Assembly: GCF_003350345.1 (NCBI RefSeq) | Contig: NZ_QNVJ01000081.1 | Location: 1 to 34,253, forward strand | DNA length: 34,253 nt | Direction of reading: 5' to 3' | DNA from: Alkalilacustris brevis | Lineage (GTDB): Bacteria > Pseudomonadota > Alphaproteobacteria > Rhodobacterales > Rhodobacteraceae | Shown here: positions 7,529 to 17,074 of the stretch, piece after piece | Position numbering within the stretch: the stretch's first letter is position 1 | Layout: each line of letters opens with the position of its first letter | Program-made: the position numbers and the translations under genes | Notes under the pieces: generated by a model | The model's input: only the letters and a program-made list of their open reading frames with translations | Databases searched by the model: none | What the model was told of the DNA's origin: nothing

Positions 7529-9388
7529 TCACGCCACCCTTGCCACATCCACCATCTGCCGGAAGGCCGGGCAGTCCTGCATCAGGGTCTCCCAGTCGCC
7601 GAAGCCCGCGACGCGGCCCTTGTCCAGCACCAGGATGCGGTTGCAGCGGCGCACGGTGCTCAGCCGGTGGGCGATCATCAGCACCGTCTTGTCGCCCGGC
7701 AGCGCGTCGATGGCGGCCATCACCTCGCGCTCGGTCAGGTTGTCGAGCGCGCTTGTGGCCTCGTCGAACACGATCAGCCCGGCATCGCGGTAAAGCGCGC
7801 GGGCGATCCCCAGCCGCTGGCGCTGCCCGCCCGAAAGCCGCACACCGCGTTCGCCCACAAACGTGTCATAGCCCTGCGGCAGCTCCTCGCGGATGAAGGC
7901 ATCGATCTGCGCCAGGCGCGCGCTTTCCTCGACGCGGGCGCGGTCGATCTCGGCGGGCGGGATGGCGAAGGCGATGTTCTCGGCCACGCTGCTGTCGGTG
8001 AGGAAAATCTCCTGCGGGACATAGCCGATCCCCGCCTGCCATGCGCGCAGCGTGGCCCCACTCAGCGCTACCCCATCGACCGCAATGACGCCCGAATGCG
8101 GCTCCAGCAGCCCCAGCACCAGATCGGCGAAGGTGGATTTCCCCGCCCCGGTGGCCCCGACGATGCCGATACGCTCGCCGCGGTGTATTTCAAGCGTGAC
8201 ATCGCTCAGCCCGGCCAGTTCGGCGCCGGGGTAGCGATAGCTGACGCGGTCGAAGGCGAGGGTCGCGCGCATCCGCAGCGGCGCGGGCGGGGTGGCAGGC
8301 AGCGCCGGGCGCCCCTGCGCGAGCACAAGATCGCCATGCAGATGGGCGACGGCCGGGGCGGTGGTGCGCATCTTGGTCAGTGCGGCAAAGAGCTTCTGCA
8401 CCTCGGGCATGAGCTTTTGCGCACCAAGCGCAAAGGCCCCGAGCACCGGCACGATACCGCCCAGCGCGCCGCCGCCCTCGAACGAGGCCCGATCGATCAT
8501 CAGAAGGCAGATCAGCACGATACCGCCGAACAGCACCGCCTGCAGCAGATACTTGGGTGCCCCTTCGATGACGCGAGCGCGCGCCTGGGTGCGCGCGTAG
8601 GTGCGCGCGGGGCGCGAGAAGCGGCCGATATAGCTTTGCTCGCGGCCGGCAAGCTTGATTTCCTTGGCTCCGGTGAGCGCCTCGCTGGCGATACGGAAGC
8701 GCTGTCCGTTGGCCTTGACCCGTTGCCTGCCAAGCCGCGCCAGATAGGCCCGCACCCCGCCATAGATCAGCGCGTAGGCGCCGCCGATCACCAGTATCCC
8801 CCCCAGCGCGATGCCCGGGCTGACCCAGACCAGCGCCACCATGATTGCCGCCGAGGTCATGGTTGCAGCCACAAGATTGCCCAGCGAGAGCAGGAACCCT
8901 GAAACGACCTGATTCACCTCCGACAGCACGCTTTTCGAAATCTCGCCGCTGTGGCGGTTGAGGAAGAATTCATAGGGCTGGCGCAGGTACGCCGACAGCA
9001 GCCGCACCGCCAGCGAATGAATGCGCATCACCGAAAAGCGGGTCAGCAGGTAGTGGCTGGCCAGCAGGACCATGTTGACCAGAAAGATGAACACCACCGT
9101 GGCAATGCCCAGCGCCACGACGAAATCATAATCACTGGCAAAGCCGCCGCGTTCGCGAAGCATGGCCATGGTAGCATTGTTTTGGATCACCCCGACGTCG
9201 GTCAGCACATGCAGAAACGGCATGATCGACACCACCATGGCGGCGCTGGCGAGGGCCGCGAAGGCCATGACCGCGCCTACTCCGGCAGCCATCCGCCGCT
9301 CGCGCGGGGTGAGCAGATCCCACATCATGCGCAGCGCTGCCAGCCCGGTGATCCTGTGCGATCTGGCAGGTCGGATCTTGCGGGTCAT
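7529..9388 (-). CDS. Fused ABC exporter, MsbA-like, polysaccharide locus
   Basis: A 619-residue half-transporter with an N-terminal membrane domain of about six helices (roughly 35-345) and a C-terminal ATPase. ATPase motifs are complete: Walker A GATGAGKST (411-419), Q-loop PQE (458-460), signature LSGGQ (518-522), Walker B LIVFDEA (538-544) and a later H-loop IAHRLS. It would act as a homodimer in the inner membrane, flipping a lipid-linked oligosaccharide or exporting a glycan, replacing a Wzx-type flippase; the substrate is inferred from context. The start is ATG at 9388, overlapping the epimerase stop as ATGA. The longer open frame (to 9769) is rejected because it reads as arginine/histidine-rich shadow of the epimerase gene. 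A hairpin follows the stop. Confidence 0.94.
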   Translation of the reverse strand: MTRKIRPARSHRITGLAALRMMWDLLTPRERRMAAGVGAVMAFAALASAAMVVSIMPFLHVLTDVGVIQNNATMAMLRERGGFASDYDFVVALGIATVVFIFLVNMVLLASHYLLTRFSVMRIHSLAVRLLSAYLRQPYEFFLNRHSGEISKSVLSEVNQVVSGFLLSLGNLVAATMTSAAIMVALVWVSPGIALGGILVIGGAYALIYGGVRAYLARLGRQRVKANGQRFRIASEALTGAKEIKLAGREQSYIGRFSRPARTYARTQARARVIEGAPKYLLQAVLFGGIVLICLLMIDRASFEGGGALGGIVPVLGAFALGAQKLMPEVQKLFAALTKMRTTAPAVAHLHGDLVLAQGRPALPATPPAPLRMRATLAFDRVSYRYPGAELAGLSDVTLEIHRGERIGIVGATGAGKSTFADLVLGLLEPHSGVIAVDGVALSGATLRAWQAGIGYVPQEIFLTDSSVAENIAFAIPPAEIDRARVEESARLAQIDAFIREELPQGYDTFVGERGVRLSGGQRQRLGIARALYRDAGLIVFDEATSALDNLTEREVMAAIDALPGDKTVLMIAHRLSTVRRCNRILVLDKGRVAGFGDWETLMQDCPAFRQMVDVARVA

Positions 9389-10409
9389 TGGCTGGCCTTG
9401 GCGGGGCTGGCGGCGGCAAGATAGCTGTCGCGATACCACTGAACGAACCGCGCCACGCCCTCGCGCATGTCGGTGGTGGGGCGATAGCCCGTCAGCCGCT
9501 CGAGCAGGGTGCAATCGGCCCATGTGGCGGGCACGTCGCCCTGTTGCATGTCCATGTAGTTGCGCACGGCCTTGCGCCCGGTCGCGGCTTCGATGGCGAT
9601 GATGAAATCCTCCAGCCGCTCCTTGCGCGAGTTGCCGATATTGACGATGCGGTAGGGGGCAACGGGGCTGAGGCTGTCGCCTTCCACCAGCGGCCCCTGC
9701 CCCGGCACCGCTTCCATCAGCAGCCGGATGCCGCGCACCAGGTCGCCCACATAGGTGAAGTCGCGCCACATTTGCCCGTGGTTATAGACGTCGATGGGCT
9801 GTCCTTCCAGGATCGCACGGGTGAACTTGAACAGCGCCATGTCGGGCCGCCCCCAGGGGCCGTAGACGGTGAAGAAGCGAAACATCGTGGTCGGCAGGGC
9901 GTGGATATGTGCCCAGGCGTGGCCCATCGCCTCGTTGGCCTTCTTGGTGGCGGCATAGAAGGACATTTGCGTGTCGGTCTTGTGCGCCTCCGCGTAAGGC
10001 ATCTCGGCATTGGCACCATAGACCGAGCTGGTCGAGGCCATCAGAAGGTGCGCGGGGCGCGCGGTCAGTGCCGCCTCCATAAGGTTGAAGGTGCCCACAA
10101 GATTGGCCTCGACATAGGCGCGCGGGTTGTCGATCGAATAGCGCACCCCTGCCTGCGCCGCGAGATGCACGATCACGTCGGGCCGGGCGGCGGCCACGGC
10201 ATCAGACAATGCGCCCGCATCCTCAAGCATCGCCTCGGTCGCGGTGAAGCGCGCGTGTTGGTGCAGCATTTCGTGGCGGCGGCGCTTGAGCGCGACATCG
10301 TAGTAATCGGTCATCCCGTCGTAGCCGGCAACCTCCCACCCCTCCTGCAACAGCAACTCGGCCAGGTGAAAGCCGATGAAGCCGGCTGTGCCGGTGATGA
10401 AGGCGCGTT

Positions 10410-10413
<4 letters not shown>
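9385..10413 (-). CDS. NAD-dependent sugar epimerase, UDP-glucuronate 4-epimerase type
   Basis: A 342-residue extended short-chain dehydrogenase. The Rossmann motif GTAGFIG is at 8-14, the catalytic region has STSSVYG (about 127-133) and YAATK (153-157), the Y-x-x-x-K pair. The insert YDGMTDYYDVALKRRR after the second strand is characteristic of CapI-type UDP-glucuronate 4-epimerases, which convert UDP-GlcA to UDP-GalA. It lies directly after ugd and overlaps it by 4 bp (ATGA), so product and substrate enzymes are co-translated. It also overlaps the exporter gene by 4 bp. Action on UDP-glucose or UDP-GlcNAc cannot be fully excluded, but the pairing with Ugd supports the uronate reaction. Confidence 0.9.
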
Positions 10414-11771
<1,358 letters not shown>

Positions 11772-11863
11772 GCTGCCTGTTCCTCTCCAAAATGACGCGG
11801 TGAGCACCCAATCATCACGATGCGAAAGCCATCAAGGCGTGACGCAAAGCCAATGTACATTGC

Positions 11864-12241
11864 TCAGGGCTCCCTTCTCCGGGCGCGCAACTCGTCCCGG
11901 TCCGCTGAGGCCAATTCCGCACCGACTTCCTCGATCTCGGCCCTGAGGGCCTCGTATTCGGCCATCTTGCGTGCCAGGAACTTCCGCGTCAGCACCGCCT
12001 TCTCGGTGATCCCCTTCGGGGTCAGCTTGTAGGCGTAGCGCCGCTTGTCCTCGGCGGCGGTGAAGTTCCCCAGCTTGATCAGGCCCTTTTCCAGCAGCGC
12101 GTTCAGCACATAGTGCATGCCGCCCGTGCTGACCCCGACAGCCTTCGCCAGATCGCGCTGCGACATCTCCGGGTTTTCCTGAAGCAGGCGCAGGATGCGG
12201 AAACGCACGTCCTCGCGCAACTGGTCGCGCTTGGTGGTCAC
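11864..12241 (-). CDS. EPS-associated MarR-family transcriptional regulator
   Basis: A 125-residue winged-helix protein. The N-terminal half, from TKRDQLREDVRFRILRLL through VGVSTGGMHYVLNALLEKG, is the helix-turn-helix. AEDKRRYAYKLTPKGI is the wing, and the C-terminal 45 residues form a charged helix. The sequence matches the EPS-associated MarR family of proteobacterial polysaccharide loci from memory of its conserved core. The start is GTG at 12241, which begins the conserved segment; the open frame continues 133 codons upstream but without family character. It is the first gene of the minus-strand polysaccharide cluster, and three palindromic sites lie upstream of it. Autoregulation and control of ugd onward are inferred. 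Confidence 0.9.
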   Translation of the reverse strand: MTTKRDQLREDVRFRILRLLQENPEMSQRDLAKAVGVSTGGMHYVLNALLEKGLIKLGNFTAAEDKRRYAYKLTPKGITEKAVLTRKFLARKMAEYEALRAEIEEVGAELASADRDELRARRREP

Positions 12242-12336
12242 GGGCTGAGGGCTTTCGCGCAGGCTACCGCACAAGGACTGGCCGAACGGCGCCTTGGGGT
12301 GCTCGAATTCGCAATGTGAAGCGGCATGAACATGGT

Positions 12337-12352
12337 CGCTCAGTATTGAGCG
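12337..12352. promoter_or_regulatory. Candidate operator 1: 6-bp-arm palindrome
   Basis: CGCTCA, spacer GTAT, TGAGCG. It contains the 13-mer CTCAGTATTGAGC (12339-12351), which recurs with one change 90 bp away. A further half-site CGCTCAG lies at 12358-12364. It sits about 95 bp upstream of the regulator start, a plausible site for MarR-type binding (inference). Confidence 0.5.
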
Positions 12353-12428
12353 GTACACGCTCAGCGCCGGGCATGCAACCCGGAAATCAACCTGCCTGAT
12401 GAAAAATGCACGCATGGCGTGCGCGTGC

Positions 12429-12441
12429 CTCAGCATTGAGC
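12429..12441. promoter_or_regulatory. Candidate operator 2: repeat of the 13-mer
   Basis: CTCAGCATTGAGC differs from the site at 12339-12351 at one base (C for T) and is exactly 90 bp from it. The same symmetry, CTCA with TGAG arms, is kept. Confidence 0.45.
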
Positions 12442-12450
12442 ATGCTGCAC

Positions 12451-12466
12451 GAGCTTGCGCAAGCTC
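12451..12466. promoter_or_regulatory. Perfect 16-bp palindrome
   Basis: GAGCTTGCGCAAGCTC is identical on both strands and lies 9 bp beyond candidate operator 2. It could bind a dimeric regulator. No partner copy was noticed in the window. Confidence 0.45.
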
Positions 12467-12701
12467 CATGAGGCCAGCGCCTATCAGTCCTGATACCGCT
12501 TTGGGCCCACCCCACGCAAGATGGAATGCCGCAACCGTGACGATCGGCACCTGCACCCCCGCTGGAGGGCCGCGTAGCCCTGCTGAACGCTGGTCCGACC
12601 GGGCGAAGTTATTCTGCTGCAAGCCCGGGGGCCGAGCCACCCTCGGACTCGAACGGGGCCTTGGGCGTCATTGACGTGGGTAGTGCCTCGGGCCCGCCGT
12701 C

Positions 12702-13703
12702 CTAGCGTGCCTGCTGCTCCATGGCTTCCTCCATGCTGGTGGTGTTGATCACCAGATCGAACTGCTCAAGGACCTCGGGCGCATGGCGGCAGAGCCAGGA
12801 CCGGACGGCCTCGTTGCCAACCAGTTTGGTCAGATAGCCCTTGGCGACGACAAGGTTCAGCAGTTCCGAGCCATAGGATTTCTCGGCATCCTTGTACTTT
12901 TCCTGCACCTGGTTCATCTCGCGTTCGAGCTTGACGATCTGCTCCAGCGGGTCGCCCCTGGGCTCTTCCGGCCTGGGCGGCGTGTAATCGCTGCGCTGCT
13001 CGGGCGGTGTGGCCTTGAGGAGTGCGTCTGCGTGGGCCGCGGTGATCGTGTTGGCTGCAATCATCAGTTCCACTGCCTCGATCTGCCGCGCGGCCTTCAT
13101 CTTGCGCAGATGACGGGTCACGTCGGGTGTGAACTGATGGTCATTCAGCAGCTCGACCGCGCGCGGGCATATGCCGTGGAGCAGGTTTATCCGGCTGTTG
13201 ATGGTCGAGAGATTGACATTGAAAGCCCGCGCCAGCCGGTCCTTGCTCACACCCTTGTCGATGGCGCGGCGCAGCATGTAGTGCTCCTGCACCGTCGAGA
13301 GCCGGTTGATCCGGTGGTTGTAGGTGTAGGTCTCGAAATCCTTTGCGATCAGGCAGGGTGCCACATCTTGGCCCAGCTCCTTGAGCGCCAGCACCCGCAG
13401 ATTGCCGTCGAGCAGCAGGAAGCCCGGCGCATCCGGGTCGGGTTTGATCACCGAGAGCGGCTCGATCAAGCCGATCTCGCGGATCGAAGACAGGATTTGC
13501 TTGAACTTGCGCGTGGTCATCACGCCATCGGGGACCTTTTTCGAGGGCATCAGCTCTTCGATCGGGATCTGGTAGGTCTCAAGGTCGAAGCCGAGGGTCA
13601 GGTTCAGCGGGACCTTGGGATAGGCCTGCGCATTGTCCTCTTCCGCGCTGGGCTGAGGAAAGGCACCGGGATAGATGGGTTTCACAGTGCTGGTCTGGGT
13701 CAT
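12702..13703 (-). CDS. ParB/RepB-like protein A, RepB C-terminal type
   Basis: A 333-residue protein with a ParB-like N domain (about 44-125), an HTH (GVSKDRLARAFNVNLSTINS, 151-170) and a C-terminal half of the plasmid RepB type, including a charged helix at about 255-285. The usual GERR nucleotide motif of ParB is replaced by DGNLR (99-103), so CTP binding may be altered. The ATG at 13703 has GGAG 6 nt upstream. It follows its paralogue by 14 bp and is the third gene of a recombinase-ParB-ParB module. No ParA, replication gene or obvious parS array lies nearby, so ordinary plasmid partition is unlikely. A role in helping the recombinase or in regulation is inference. Confidence 0.85.
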   Translation of the reverse strand: MTQTSTVKPIYPGAFPQPSAEEDNAQAYPKVPLNLTLGFDLETYQIPIEELMPSKKVPDGVMTTRKFKQILSSIREIGLIEPLSVIKPDPDAPGFLLLDGNLRVLALKELGQDVAPCLIAKDFETYTYNHRINRLSTVQEHYMLRRAIDKGVSKDRLARAFNVNLSTINSRINLLHGICPRAVELLNDHQFTPDVTRHLRKMKAARQIEAVELMIAANTITAAHADALLKATPPEQRSDYTPPRPEEPRGDPLEQIVKLEREMNQVQEKYKDAEKSYGSELLNLVVAKGYLTKLVGNEAVRSWLCRHAPEVLEQFDLVINTTSMEEAMEQQAR

Positions 13704-13717
13704 GCTCGTCTCCGAGA

Positions 13718-14596
13718 TCAGTGGGTTTCAATGCGATCGGCGAGGTATCTGGGCAGCGTGTCGAGACCCTCGGCACGCAGGAGCGTCACGAAATTCTCAT
13801 CCGCAAAAAGAGTCTTGAGGCCCTGGACCACCAGCAAAAGCTGCTGATGCGCGTGCTCGGCCTTCAGCACCATCTTGTGCTGGCGCGCGACTTCCTTCTG
13901 GTAGATCTTCACCAATGAGTGCGCGGAATTGGGTAGCTTCGGGCGGGCTCCCGATTTCGGGCCCTTCTCGCGGCGCTTTTCCATCAGGCGCTTGGCGTCG
14001 GTCAACTGGTGCCCCTTGAGTTGGCCGGTCTTGTAGGCCTCCTCCAGCATGTCGCCCAGATCGCCATCATCGTTCTTGGCCCGCGCGATCTCCAGCGCCG
14101 CGGTCAGCGGGATAGTGTTGTTCTGCACCGCCTCGATCAGACGCTCCTCACCCTTTTCCAGCAGAAAGACGATGTCGCGCACGTATTTCTGCGACAGCCC
14201 GGTGCGCTGGATGATATCCTCGATGGTGTAATCTCGTGCCAGCAAAAGCTCGATATCGGCCAGGATCTCCAGCGGGCGGTGGCCGCGCCGGGCAATGTTT
14301 TCCGCGAGCGACATGATGAAGGCGTCTTCATCGCTGACATCAACCACCAGCGCCGGAATATGGGTTTCTCCCAGCAGGCGGAAGGCGTTGAGCCGCCCCT
14401 CGCCGCAGACCAGCAGATAGGCGGGCGCCCCATCGGCAGCCTCGCGCTCAGTCACAGTGATCGGCTTCTTGAGGCCAATGCCGCGGATGTTTTCCACGAT
14501 TTCCTCGAAGACCTTCATGTTGCGGTCGCGCGAGTTCAGCACCTCGATCCGCTCGATTGGCACCATGGTCACGCTGTCGGGGGTGTCAGGCAGCAT
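13718..14596 (-). CDS. ParB/RepB-like protein B, RepB C-terminal type
   Basis: A 292-residue ParB-like protein, clearly different in sequence from its neighbour. The N domain opens with VTMVPIERIEVLNSRDRN, then GEGRL (65-69) takes the place of the GERR box and SLAENIARR (96-104) is the canonical ParB helix. The HTH is at about 123-146 (TIEDIIQRTGLSQKYVRDIV). The C-terminal part is basic, with an EKRREKGPKSG stretch, and resembles the RepB C-terminal family. The ATG at 14596 has GGGAGG 7 nt upstream. It lies 66 bp after the recombinase gene and 14 bp before the second ParB-like gene, so all three are probably one operon. Confidence 0.87.
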   Translation of the reverse strand: MLPDTPDSVTMVPIERIEVLNSRDRNMKVFEEIVENIRGIGLKKPITVTEREAADGAPAYLLVCGEGRLNAFRLLGETHIPALVVDVSDEDAFIMSLAENIARRGHRPLEILADIELLLARDYTIEDIIQRTGLSQKYVRDIVFLLEKGEERLIEAVQNNTIPLTAALEIARAKNDDGDLGDMLEEAYKTGQLKGHQLTDAKRLMEKRREKGPKSGARPKLPNSAHSLVKIYQKEVARQHKMVLKAEHAHQQLLLVVQGLKTLFADENFVTLLRAEGLDTLPRYLADRIETH

Positions 14597-14662
14597 ATGC
14601 GCGCCTCCCGTTGTGAGTTATATTCATGATTTGTTCTCTTTTGTTGGTTGCAGAATTGTCTC

Positions 14663-16216
14663 TCACGCCCATCGTTTCAGAACCCCCACGCGCTCGGCCA
14701 TGCCGTAGAAGAAGCCGAGATCATCGAAGCGGAAGGCCTCGAAAGTGATGGCGGTCCGGTTGCAGAGCCGGATCTCCTGCCGCGGCAGGTCGAGCCAGGG
14801 CAGCAGGTAGTAATCGAACTCGCCCCGGTTCATCGGGTCGAGCCGCACCGCCAGCGTGATGTCGGCCTGGTAGCGCATCGGATCGAAGCGGATGCGCCAG
14901 CGCAGCCGCCCGTCGGCCTGCGGCTGGCAGCGCGCCAGAACCAGGCTGATTACCAGTTCATCATTGATGGTCAACAGGTCGGTCTTGGGGTCGCGCTCGA
15001 CAGCGCCGCCGACCTTTGCAATCGCCGCCTCGGTGCGGGCGATGATCTCGGGATGCATGGCGCGCAGGCGCTTGTTGAGCGCGATGCGCTCATGATCGCG
15101 GTCCGTGCGATAGCCGATCATCTCATAGGCGCGGGCCAGCGAGCCGAAGCGGTTGCGATAGGCCGATGAGGAGGGCATGTCGGGCGTCTGGTCGATCAGC
15201 ACCCCCGACAGCTGGCCGGCCTCGGCATAGAGGCGCTTCAGGTGGTCGAGCAGCTCCTCGTCGGACAATCGCGCCGATCGCGCGGTGATGATTTCCTGCG
15301 CGGTCAGGAACAGCTCCAGCGGCACGATGCCCTCGAAAGCCCCTTCCTTGCGCACCCACATCTCAGGCGGGTTGTCGACATGCAGCTTCTTCAGTTTGAA
15401 GGAGCTGCGATTGTAGACATTGTTGCCGATGTATTTCTCGTTGCTCAGGACCGTGCGCACGGTGCCGGGCGTCCAGGGCCTGTCGAGATCGGTGGCGACG
15501 CCCGCTTCATTCAGCCGGTCGGCGATCTCGCGAAAGCTCAGCTCTTCCTCGATCAGCCAGCGATACATCCTGTTGACCCAGGCGACCTCTTCCTCGGGCC
15601 CGGGCATCAGGATCACCCGGTCGGTCTGCAGGGACTTGTGCTCGCCGCGCTTCAACTCGCCCTTGATGTTGCCGCGCTCGTCGAGCAGCACCCGGCGCAG
15701 GCCGAAGCCGGCAGACCCGCCCTGGCGGTACCCCATCTCGATCAGGCGACACTGACCCGTGAAAACCTTGACCGAAAGCTCGCGGCTGTATTCGCCGGCC
15801 ATGGCGCGCTTGACACCCTTGACGATGGTCGAAACAGGCGAGCCGTCATTCTCGAATTGCTCCGCACAATAGGCGATGTCGATGCCTGCCCGCTTGCAGA
15901 TGTATTCGTAATAGGCACTTTCATCCGCATCCTGAAACCGCCCCCAGCGGCTGATGTCATAGACCAGGATCAGGTTGAAATCGGCCGCACCGGACTCGAC
16001 ATCCGACAGCAGTTTCTGAAGTGCTGCGCGCCCTTCGAGCGACAGCCCGCTCTTGCCATCGTCGGCATAGGTCCTGACGATCTCGATGCCGCGCTTCTCG
16101 GCATATTCGCGGATCTTGTCGGCCTGGTTGTTGGTCGAATATTGCTGATGCTCGGTCGACATCCGCACATATTGCGCCGCCCGAAATGTTGCCTGTGCCA
16201 CCCCGCTTCCGTCCAA
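14663..16216 (-). CDS. Large serine recombinase (resolvase/invertase catalytic domain)
   Basis: A 517-residue serine recombinase that cuts DNA through a 5'-phosphoserine. The catalytic domain spans about 13-160: S20 in YVRMSTEHQ is the expected nucleophile, followed by DDGKSGLSLEGR and YDISRWGRF. A recombinase domain follows (about 180-330), with GFGLRR and SNEKYIGN. The C-terminal 190 residues are an extension that lacks a visible cysteine-pair zinc ribbon. The start is TTG at 16216 with GGAGG 7 nt upstream; GTG at 16201 is an alternative. It leads the operon with two ParB-like genes and is divergent from the RfaH-like gene. It may be the integrase of a small mobile unit or an inversion/resolution enzyme; target sites were not identified. 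Confidence 0.9.
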   Translation of the reverse strand: MDGSGVAQATFRAAQYVRMSTEHQQYSTNNQADKIREYAEKRGIEIVRTYADDGKSGLSLEGRAALQKLLSDVESGAADFNLILVYDISRWGRFQDADESAYYEYICKRAGIDIAYCAEQFENDGSPVSTIVKGVKRAMAGEYSRELSVKVFTGQCRLIEMGYRQGGSAGFGLRRVLLDERGNIKGELKRGEHKSLQTDRVILMPGPEEEVAWVNRMYRWLIEEELSFREIADRLNEAGVATDLDRPWTPGTVRTVLSNEKYIGNNVYNRSSFKLKKLHVDNPPEMWVRKEGAFEGIVPLELFLTAQEIITARSARLSDEELLDHLKRLYAEAGQLSGVLIDQTPDMPSSSAYRNRFGSLARAYEMIGYRTDRDHERIALNKRLRAMHPEIIARTEAAIAKVGGAVERDPKTDLLTINDELVISLVLARCQPQADGRLRWRIRFDPMRYQADITLAVRLDPMNRGEFDYYLLPWLDLPRQEIRLCNRTAITFEAFRFDDLGFFYGMAERVGVLKRWA

Positions 16217-16371
16217 CTCACCGCCTCCGCTTTGTCCAGAACTCCTGCGACGTTTGCGTAGAGCGCGGGGGCTATCAACTTGAGAGTTCCGAATTCTTCA
16301 GAAGTTCAACACGTTCCGGATACGGTGATCTGCACATGTCTGGGCAACCGTCAAAACACCGCTTGATCCCG

Positions 16372-16396
16372 CTCGAAACTGAGCGCACGTTTCGAG
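16372..16396 (+). promoter_or_regulatory. Stem-loop in the leader of the RfaH-like gene
   Basis: CTCGAAAC, a 9-nt loop TGAGCGCAC, then GTTTCGAG: a perfect 8-bp stem 22 nt before the start codon. No U run follows, so it is not a simple terminator. It could be a protein-binding site or an RNA element acting on the downstream gene. Confidence 0.45.
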
Positions 16397-16418
16397 GCGT
16401 AGATTGGACGGGGGCGAC

Positions 16419-16931
16419 ATGAGCTATCACGACCGCGGAGCCACCTGGTTTCTGGCGCAGTTCAAACCCAACAGCCACAACATCGCCGAGCGCAATCTCG
16501 CGCGGCAAGGGCTTCGGACCTTCCTGCCTAGGCAGGAAGAAACCAGGCGCGCGCGCGGCAAGTTCTTCACGCAGCTGCGCCCGCTCTTTCCCGGCTACAT
16601 CTTTGTCGCACTCGACATGCTGCGCGGCGGCTGGCGCGTCGTGAACTCGACCTATGGCATCACGCGCCTCGTCAGCCTCGGCAAGGAGCCAACACCCGTG
16701 CCGCTCGATCTGATCAGCCAGTTGATGCTGCGCTGTGATCGCGACGGAATGTTGATGCCGCCAAAGCTGCTCAATCCCGGCGAACAGGTCACGCTGACAA
16801 AGGGGCCGTTTGCGGATTTCGTGGCCACGATTGAGTGCATCGCGCCGGACCGCCGCGTCTGGGTGCTGCTGGAACTAATGGGGGCGCAGATTCGCGTGGC
16901 CGTCAGTTCGGAGCAAGTGCGAGCGGGGTGA
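16419..16931 (+). CDS. RfaH/NusG-like specialised transcription elongation factor
   Basis: A 170-residue NusG paralogue. The NGN domain holds WFLAQFKPNSHNIAERNLARQG, the conserved PLFPGYIFVALD and STYGITRLVSLG. The C-terminal KOW segment starts at NPGEQVTLTKGPFADF. Such RfaH-type factors bind RNA polymerase and reduce pausing and termination in long surface-polysaccharide operons. The ATG at 16419 has GGGGG 4 nt upstream; a TTG at 16404 is a weaker alternative. It is transcribed away from the polysaccharide cluster and separated from it by the recombinase-ParB module, so any effect on that cluster would be in trans. It may have been next to the EPS genes before the module inserted (inference). 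Confidence 0.88.
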   Translation: MSYHDRGATWFLAQFKPNSHNIAERNLARQGLRTFLPRQEETRRARGKFFTQLRPLFPGYIFVALDMLRGGWRVVNSTYGITRLVSLGKEPTPVPLDLISQLMLRCDRDGMLMPPKLLNPGEQVTLTKGPFADFVATIECIAPDRRVWVLLELMGAQIRVAVSSEQVRAG

Positions 16932-17074
16932 CCGTTTGGGATGATAGCTGTTTTATGGCAGACGACTGGCGGAAACTACGCTTGATGTCAGGATAAGGCA
17001 CTATTCTGTTGCCAAGAGATCTTGCCGCGACTAGGTTGGCGACAAATCACGTTGATGACAGAATCGACCACCAT

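Larger units (their letters stand above)
12242..12701. other. 460-bp intergenic control region, rich in inverted repeats
   Basis: No convincing gene is seen. It lies upstream of the EPS regulator and downstream of the ParB-like pair, so the main promoter of the polysaccharide cluster is expected here. Inverted repeats are dense: 12337-12352, CCGGG/CCCGG (12367-12383), GCACGC/GCGTGC (12408-12422), 12429-12441, 12451-12466 and CGTCA-T-TGACG (12666-12676). No clean -35/-10 pair was identified by eye. Confidence 0.6.

Noticed and set aside
9389-9769. 127-codon upstream extension of the ABC exporter frame
   Set aside because: It lies inside the epimerase gene, is Arg/His/Gly-rich, and an ATG with a classic ATGA overlap occurs at 9388 where the family sequence begins.
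12242-12640. 133-codon upstream extension of the MarR-type regulator
   Set aside because: No family character and it would cover the palindromic control region; the GTG at 12241 begins the conserved segment.
12702-14596. Plasmid partition locus (ParAB/RepABC)
   Set aside because: Both proteins are ParB/RepB-like, but no ParA, RepC or origin features are in view; the partner is a recombinase.
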